64,000 nt of DNA from Trueperaceae bacterium (GTDB lineage Bacteria > Deinococcota > Deinococci > Deinococcales > Trueperaceae), in the NCBI GenBank assembly GCA_036381035.1, contig DASVDQ010000097.1:1-64000 (forward strand), written 5' to 3'. Shown here one piece after another: positions 59,235 through 64,000 of this stretch (positions are counted from its first letter, which is position 1; each line of letters starts with the position of its first letter). The notes under the pieces are model-generated. The model made no database searches. It saw only the letters and a program-made list of their open reading frames with translations, and was not told the DNA's origin. Position numbers and translations under genes: made by a program.

Positions 59235-59656
59235 ACGGCACCTCCAGGAACTGCTGCTGCCCCCTCCTCGGCCGCCGCGGCCAGCAGTGTCGGCGCCGAG
59301 GCCTGTGCCGCCTCCCAAGCCGGCAGCGAGCGCTCGAGCTGCGCGAGCCCGGCGCTCGTCAGCGTGAGCCGCCTCTCGCGGGCGTCACCCGTCGACGCGG
59401 ACTCGACCCAGCCGCGCTCCTCGAGTAGCTCCGCGCTGCGCGACAGCGAGGTGCGCTCGAGGCCGAGCAGGTCGGCCAGCCGCGTCACCGTGGCGCCGCC
59501 GGTGTTAGCCAGCGCGGCGAGGACCGAGAACTGCGTGGCCCTCAGACCCGTGGGCCGCAGGTGCTCGTCGTAGTGCCTGGTCAGGAGGCGGGCGGTGCGG
59601 CGTGCCTCCAGGCACAGGCACCCGCGCGTGGCGGCGATCCGCTCGGACGCAGGCAC
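59231..59656 (-). CDS. MarR family transcriptional regulator
   Basis: A 141-residue MarR protein: RATQFSVLAALANTGGATVTRLADLLGLERTSLSRSAELLEERGWV is the winged helix, then the wing ARERRLTLT. The N-terminus has a Cys pair (RGCLCLEARRTARLL) that could sense oxidation. The GTG at 59656 lies 6 nt after TACACT (leaderless). The longer frame upstream is antisense noise. Confidence 0.87.
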   Translation of the reverse strand: MPASERIAATRGCLCLEARRTARLLTRHYDEHLRPTGLRATQFSVLAALANTGGATVTRLADLLGLERTSLSRSAELLEERGWVESASTGDARERRLTLTSAGLAQLERSLPAWEAAQASAPTLLAAAAEEGAAAVPGGAV

Positions 59657-59658
59657 GA

Positions 59659-59680
59659 CTTGAGTGTATATGCACGTAAG
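59659..59680 (-). promoter_or_regulatory. MarR operator overlapping a leaderless promoter
   Basis: A 22-bp imperfect palindrome (CTT..GTG.ATAT.CAC..AAG, 16 of 22 positions symmetric) covers the -10 box TACACT (59668-59663), so MarR binding would block its own operon. Confidence 0.6.
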
Positions 59681-59763
59681 CCGCGGGGCAACGGTCGGCG
59701 CTGCGACGGGGTCGGATCGGCTTGGGGACGCGGCGGCCGCCTCGGACCGGCGCCGGCGGGACG

Positions 59764-62394
59764 TCAACCCCCGCCCGGCGCGGCGATCGCCACGAGCCCG
59801 TGCTCCGCGGCGGTCGGCAGCGGCGGGTCGGGGTAGGCGAGCCCGAGGTCGAGGGGCACCTCGACGCAGGCGACGCCCGCCGCCTCGAGGGCCGGCTCGA
59901 GCAGCGCGAGGAGGCCCCGGTCGCGCTGGCTCGCGGTGAGGAAGAGCCTGTCGCGCGCCCGCGTCAGCGCCACGTAAAGCAGGCGCCGCGCCTCGTCCTG
60001 CGCCGCCTCCGCCCTGGCGTGCTTGAGGAGCGAGAGGATCACGGGGTCGGCGCGCTCGCCGTCGTCGGTGGAGACCCTTATGCCGAGGCCGAGCGCGGCG
60101 TCGAACGACACCGAGGGGTCGTCCCTGCCAGCCTGGAAGCTCAGGTCGGCGACCACGACGACCGGCCACTCGAGGCCCTTGCTGCCGTGGATCGTCATCA
60201 GCGTCACGGCGTCGCCGGCGTGCAGCGTGGGCCGGTCCACCGCGACGCCGGCGGACCGCAGGCGGCGGAGCTGGCGCGCCACGGCGAAGGCGTCCCGGTG
60301 CCACCCCTCGAGCTTCCTGACGAGCGCCAGGAACGCCCGCCAGTCGGCGAGGCGCCGCCTGCCGCCGGGGAGGTTCGCGACCACCGCCGAGTAGCCGGCG
60401 GCCTCGTCGATGCCCTGCAGCAGCCGGCTGGGCAGCTCGTCCCAGCGGCGCTCCAGGGCCCGCGCCAGGACCTCGCGCGCCCGGTCGAGCCTCGCGGTGG
60501 CCTCCGGCGCCGCCGCCAGGTGCTGCCACAAGGTCGTCCCCTGCGGCGCCGAGCGCGCCAGCTCGAGGAGCTCGCCGTCGTCGACGGCGAAGAACGGCGA
60601 GCGCAGCAGCGCCGCCAGCGCCACGCCGTCGGCCGTGTCGGCGAGGAAACGCAGGCAGGCCTCGCCGTCCTTCGCCTCGCGGGCGCCCAGGAGGTCCCCG
60701 CCGGCCACCTCCACCGCCGGCACGCCCAGCGACGGCAGGACGGCCGCGAACGTCTCGAACGGCGCGTTGCCGCGCGCCAGCACGGCAACGTCGCCGTAGC
60801 GGAGGCGCCTGACCTCGCCGCTGTCGGGGTCGGCGACGAGGGTGCCGTCCTCGACGAGCCCGCGCACGAGCTCGGCCACGAGGCGGGCCTCGTTGAGGCG
60901 GCGGACGCGCGACGTCCCCGTGCCGACGCAGGCGTGGAACTCCAGGTAGCGCTCGGCGGCGCCAGGTGGGGACCGGACCGCGGTGAGCGGCTGGTGCAGG
61001 TCCCCGAGGAGCGCCGCCAGGACGGGCTCCTGCTCGCGCGCCAGGCCCTCGTGCGCGCGGAACGTCCTGGTGAGGACGACCTCCTCGCCGCCGCCGGCCA
61101 CGATCCTGTCGCGGAAGCGCCGGAACACGGCGACGTCGGCGCCGCGGAAGCCGTAGATCGACTGCTTCTCGTCACCGACGACCGTGAACCGCGCGCCGCC
61201 CATCAGGTGCCCGAGTATCCGCGCCTGGACCGGGTTCGTGTCCTGGAACTCGTCCACCAGCACGGCCTTCCAGCGCTCCCTGTAGTGCTCGCGCACGCGC
61301 TCGTGCTCCAGTGCCCTCAGGGCGTGGAGCTCCATGTCGGCGAAGCCGAGGACGCGGGCCTCGCGCCGGGCGCGCTCGAGGCGGCGCGAGACGTGCTCGT
61401 ACGCCGTCCTGAGGTGCGGCAGCAGGTCGGCGAGGCCGTCGTCGGCCGGCCCCCAGGAGAGCGCCAGCGGGCCCGAGCCGCACACCGCCTTCACGGCGTC
61501 GCGCACCTCGCCGGCAGCCGCCTTCACGGACCTCAGCCCGCCGTCGGGCCACGCGCTCTCCCTGCCGCCGTTGAGCCGGACCGCCTTCGCGGCCGCCAGG
61601 GCGCGCTCAGGGTCGCGCGCCAGCAGGGCGTCGATCGCCGCCACGGCGTTGAGCCGCGCCTCCTCGGCCTTGTCGCCGTCGCCGCCGCGGTGGGCGGTCA
61701 ACGTCGCGCGCCACTCCCGCCACCGGGGGTCGTCCGCGATGCGCTCGAAGGACGCCTCCCGTTCGCGCGCGAGCAGCGACCGCCAGTCGTCGGGGCCCTT
61801 GGTGAGCGCCTCCGCCGCCGTGAGGGGGTCGTCGAGGAGCTTCTCGAGCACGGCGCGCAGCAGGTAGAGCGGCATGGCGCCCAAGACGTCCTCCGGCAGC
61901 TCCGCGATCGCCTCCTCGAGCCGGTCCGCGCGCCAGACGACGCGCTCCAGGTCGTCGAGGACGGTGAAGTCGGGCGCCACGCCGGCCTCCTCCGGGTGGT
62001 CGCGGCAGACCCTGGCCGCCAGGGCGTGGATCGTGCCGATCTGGGCGGCCTCGAGCTCCACCAGCGACCGCCTGTCGCGCGGCCTGCGCTCGCGCACCAG
62101 CGCGCGTATGCGGCTGCGCAGCTCGGCGGCGGCCTTGTCGGTGAAGGTGGCCGCGACGACCTCGAGAGGCGACAGCCCCTCCTCGATGTGGTGGAGGTAG
62201 CGGTGCGCCAGCATCTTCGTCTTGCCGGTGCCCGCGCCGGCCACGACGGCGACGGACCCGGGCGCGAAGGCGGCGCGGGCCTGCTCCGGGGTGAGGTCGC
62301 CGCGGTCGCGCCGCACGTCGGGGACGGCTGGCGCAGCGGCCCGCTCGGACTGGCACACGCGGGCGCTTCCCCCGGCGCGCTCGGTCGCGCTCAC
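59764..62394 (-). CDS. addA: UvrD/RecB-type helicase, AddA-like, without nuclease domain
   Basis: An 876-residue SF1A helicase. Motif I is [10 protein letters not shown], motif Ia region [11 protein letters not shown], motif [11 protein letters not shown], motif [17 protein letters not shown], motif [14 protein letters not shown], motif [15 protein letters not shown]. The protein ends about 60 residues after motif VI, so the C-terminal nuclease domain found in Bacillus AddA is missing. It partners with the AddB-like protein that starts upstream; the two overlap by 4 nt (GTGA). The GTG start at 62394 is set by that overlap. Acts in double-strand-break processing. Confidence 0.88.
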   Translation of the reverse strand: MSATERAGGSARVCQSERAAAPAVPDVRRDRGDLTPEQARAAFAPGSVAVVAGAGTGKTKMLAHRYLHHIEEGLSPLEVVAATFTDKAAAELRSRIRALVRERRPRDRRSLVELEAAQIGTIHALAARVCRDHPEEAGVAPDFTVLDDLERVVWRADRLEEAIAELPEDVLGAMPLYLLRAVLEKLLDDPLTAAEALTKGPDDWRSLLAREREASFERIADDPRWREWRATLTAHRGGDGDKAEEARLNAVAAIDALLARDPERALAAAKAVRLNGGRESAWPDGGLRSVKAAAGEVRDAVKAVCGSGPLALSWGPADDGLADLLPHLRTAYEHVSRRLERARREARVLGFADMELHALRALEHERVREHYRERWKAVLVDEFQDTNPVQARILGHLMGGARFTVVGDEKQSIYGFRGADVAVFRRFRDRIVAGGGEEVVLTRTFRAHEGLAREQEPVLAALLGDLHQPLTAVRSPPGAAERYLEFHACVGTGTSRVRRLNEARLVAELVRGLVEDGTLVADPDSGEVRRLRYGDVAVLARGNAPFETFAAVLPSLGVPAVEVAGGDLLGAREAKDGEACLRFLADTADGVALAALLRSPFFAVDDGELLELARSAPQGTTLWQHLAAAPEATARLDRAREVLARALERRWDELPSRLLQGIDEAAGYSAVVANLPGGRRRLADWRAFLALVRKLEGWHRDAFAVARQLRRLRSAGVAVDRPTLHAGDAVTLMTIHGSKGLEWPVVVVADLSFQAGRDDPSVSFDAALGLGIRVSTDDGERADPVILSLLKHARAEAAQDEARRLLYVALTRARDRLFLTASQRDRGLLALLEPALEAAGVACVEVPLDLGLAYPDPPLPTAAEHGLVAIAAPGGG

Positions 62395-64000
62395 GCCGCC
62401 ACCTCGCCCGCGGGCTCGCCGCCCTCGGCTCCGCGCTTGCGGGACAGGCGCGGGCCGCGCCGGCACACGACGTCGTAGTCGCAGTAGCGACAGGCCGCGA
62501 GCTCGACGTCGGGGTCGAGGGGGAACGAGCCGGCGGCGAGCGCCTCCCGGAAGCGCGCGACGAGCCCGTCGAGGGCCGCGCTGTCGATCTCCTCCGGCAC
62601 GACCCTGGCCTTGACCTTGGCGGCGTTGATCGAGAGGTAGCGCGCCTCCCGGACGGGCACGCCCGGGAACAGGGCCGGCGCGGCCGCCTCCACGTAGAGG
62701 GGGAGCTGCACGTCGAGCCTCAGCTTGCCGTCCGCCGACTTGGCGCCCGGCGGCACCGAGGACCCGAACTTGTAGTCGGTGAGGACGAGGTGGTCCCGGC
62801 CGTCCACGGTCACGGCGTCGATGCGGTCGACGGCCCCCGTCACCGTGAGCCCGCGCCAGGTGGACCTGAACCGCTGCTCCACCGCCAGGACCCGCGCGCC
62901 GGGCAGGGCGAAGTCTGGCGACCGCACGAGCCGCGCGAGCGTCTCGAGGTTGTCGCCGCGCCTGAGGGGCCACGTCAGCGAGCGCACCCGCCTGTCCCCT
63001 TCCCCCCGCTGCGCGTTGGCCTCGTCGTAGGCGCGCTCCAGATGGTCGAGGACGGCCGCGCGGAACGGGTCGTTCTCAGGGGTCTCACCGCACGCGGGCG
63101 CCTCCTCCTTGGCCCGCATGACGGCGAGCATCAGGGTCGCGTGGAAGATCGAGCCGATCGTCAGCGGGCTGACGTCCTCCTCGGCCTCCTCGAGCTCGTG
63201 GAGCCGCAGACCGTACTGGACGAACCAGCGGAAGGAGCACTGGCCGAAGGCGATGAGCTGCGTGGCGCTGTAGCTGCCCGCCACCGGCAGCGGCACGCCG
63301 TGGACGCCGTCGTGCGCGTCCGGCGGCTCGCCGCCCTCGCGGCGCCTCTCCACGGACCACGCGTACCGCGCGCGGCCGTCCGCCTTCTCCAGCGTGGCGA
63401 TGAGGCCCTCGAGCCGGCTCGCCGGCGTCCTCGGCTCGGCCGGCTCCGGCTCGCCCACGCCGACCGCGGCGAAGAACGGGCTCGGCAGACGCTCCTTGCC
63501 GCCCGAGCTCTCCGGGCAGGTGAGCGTGAGGCTCGCGCCGCAGGCGTGCAGCACGGCCAGGAACGACAGCTCCTCGCGCTCGGCGGCGCCCTCGGCGTCC
63601 TCGAGCTCCAGACCGGCGCGCGCCAGCGCTCGCCTCTCGTGGAAGTCGATGACGGGGTCGTCGGCCACGGCCTCCGGGAAGGCGCCCTCCGACAGGCCGA
63701 GGACGAAGACGTGGTCGTAGCGCGCGCCGAACACCGCCAGCGGCGTGTGCAGCTCCACGGCGCCGCGCCCGGGCGGGTCGGCGGGCATGGTGGCGGCGTC
63801 GAGGACGTCGCTCAGGAGGCCGAGGAACGCTCCCAGGGGAACGACCTCGCGCTCCGGGGCCGAACCGGCGGGCGGCAGGGCGTCCCGCAGGGCCCGCAGC
63901 AGCCTGGCGTGGGCCCGCCTGTCGCGCTGGCCGGTCGGCGCCGCGAGGCCGAGGCCCTCGAGGGCATGGGTCAGTCGCTCCCGGTAGTCGCCCCACGACG
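62391..64000 (-). CDS. addB: AddB-like Fe-S nuclease, 5' part beyond window edge
   Basis: The visible 536 codons are the C-terminal part of an AddB/PD-(D/E)XK protein; the frame is open to position 64000. [20 protein letters not shown] is the helicase-like core end. The nuclease shows [11 protein letters not shown] followed by [10 protein letters not shown] (D..DYK). Fe-S cysteines are visible in [12 protein letters not shown] and [11 protein letters not shown]. Together with AddA it would unwind and trim DNA ends for RecA loading. Many Deinococcus lack RecBCD/AddAB, so its presence helps place the lineage. Confidence 0.86.
   Translation of the reverse strand, partial: SWGDYRERLTHALEGLGLAAPTGQRDRRAHARLLRALRDALPPAGSAPEREVVPLGAFLGLLSDVLDAATMPADPPGRGAVELHTPLAVFGARYDHVFVLGLSEGAFPEAVADDPVIDFHERRALARAGLELEDAEGAAEREELSFLAVLHACGASLTLTCPESSGGKERLPSPFFAAVGVGEPEPAEPRTPASRLEGLIATLEKADGRARYAWSVERRREGGEPPDAHDGVHGVPLPVAGSYSATQLIAFGQCSFRWFVQYGLRLHELEEAEEDVSPLTIGSIFHATLMLAVMRAKEEAPACGETPENDPFRAAVLDHLERAYDEANAQRGEGDRRVRSLTWPLRRGDNLETLARLVRSPDFALPGARVLAVEQRFRSTWRGLTVTGAVDRIDAVTVDGRDHLVLTDYKFGSSVPPGAKSADGKLRLDVQLPLYVEAAAPALFPGVPVREARYLSINAAKVKARVVPEEIDSAALDGLVARFREALAAGSFPLDPDVELAACRYCDYDVVCRRGPRLSRKRGAEGGEPAGEVAA

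Noticed and set aside
59663-59680. TATATGCAC region read as a plus-strand start of a small ORF (59664)
   Set aside because: The plus-strand frame is low-complexity and overlaps the MarR promoter; the palindrome with a minus-strand -10 box explains the AT-rich patch better.

Overview
This 64 kb window is very GC-rich, densely coded chromosome with almost no mobile DNA. I see no rRNA, tRNA, IS element or CRISPR array. The best guess for the source is the Deinococcota, probably a Truepera-like lineage. The reasons are an extreme third-position GC bias, a LysW-type carrier-protein homologue, and a repeated TANNNT -10 box placed 5-8 nt before the start codon. That geometry gives leaderless mRNAs, which are common in Deinococcus/Thermus. 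The assignment is an inference; Actinobacteria-like or Chloroflexi-like genomes could share some of these traits.

Left part (0-20 kb): the end of a LivF-type ABC ATPase gene and a class III aminotransferase; a large DUF4062-NTPase-TPR (STAND/NLR-like) protein; a membrane zinc peptidase; small membrane proteins; a glycerol-3-phosphate dehydrogenase; and a decayed LRR-like gene remnant. Then comes a long minus-strand operon for reductive pyrimidine breakdown: mmsA-like dehydrogenase, PreT, PreA, dihydropyrimidinase, ABC ATPase, two permeases and a substrate-binding protein. One of the permeases carries an unusual extracytoplasmic repeat domain of about 400 residues.

Middle part (20-41 kb): a TPR protein with a His-rich tail, a trans-sulfuration PLP enzyme, several small conserved proteins (DUF4342, cyclic-nucleotide-binding, GNAT, dodecin), a MATE pump, the TldD/TldE protease pair, an iron-type ABC importer, the methylcitrate genes prpD-prpC-prpB, a LysW-like protein, a 14-TM MFS pump and a Tag-type DNA glycosylase. 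Propionyl-CoA from thymine (through the mmsA-like enzyme) could feed the methylcitrate genes, so these two regions may cooperate.

Right part (41-64 kb): a regulator-rich region with many single-gene promoters. It holds WYL and CGNR regulators, each divergent from one member of a pair of paralogous small proteins; an M23 peptidase / phosphoesterase / DUF1697 operon; VOC and DinB proteins; a heterodimeric ABC exporter with a possible leader-peptide attenuator; a free-Met-sulfoxide reductase; a P450/TetR divergent pair; a BTAD/SARP-like regulator near phased GTGGTCAC repeats; a MarR-VOC pair; and an AddA/AddB-like helicase-nuclease running off the right edge.

Most interesting candidates: the leader ORF and mutually exclusive hairpins before the ABC exporter (46.5 kb), the 11-bp-phased repeat arrays (54.2-54.45 kb), the paralogous small proteins paired with two unrelated regulator classes (41-43 kb), and the permease with the inserted repeat domain (11.4-13.4 kb).
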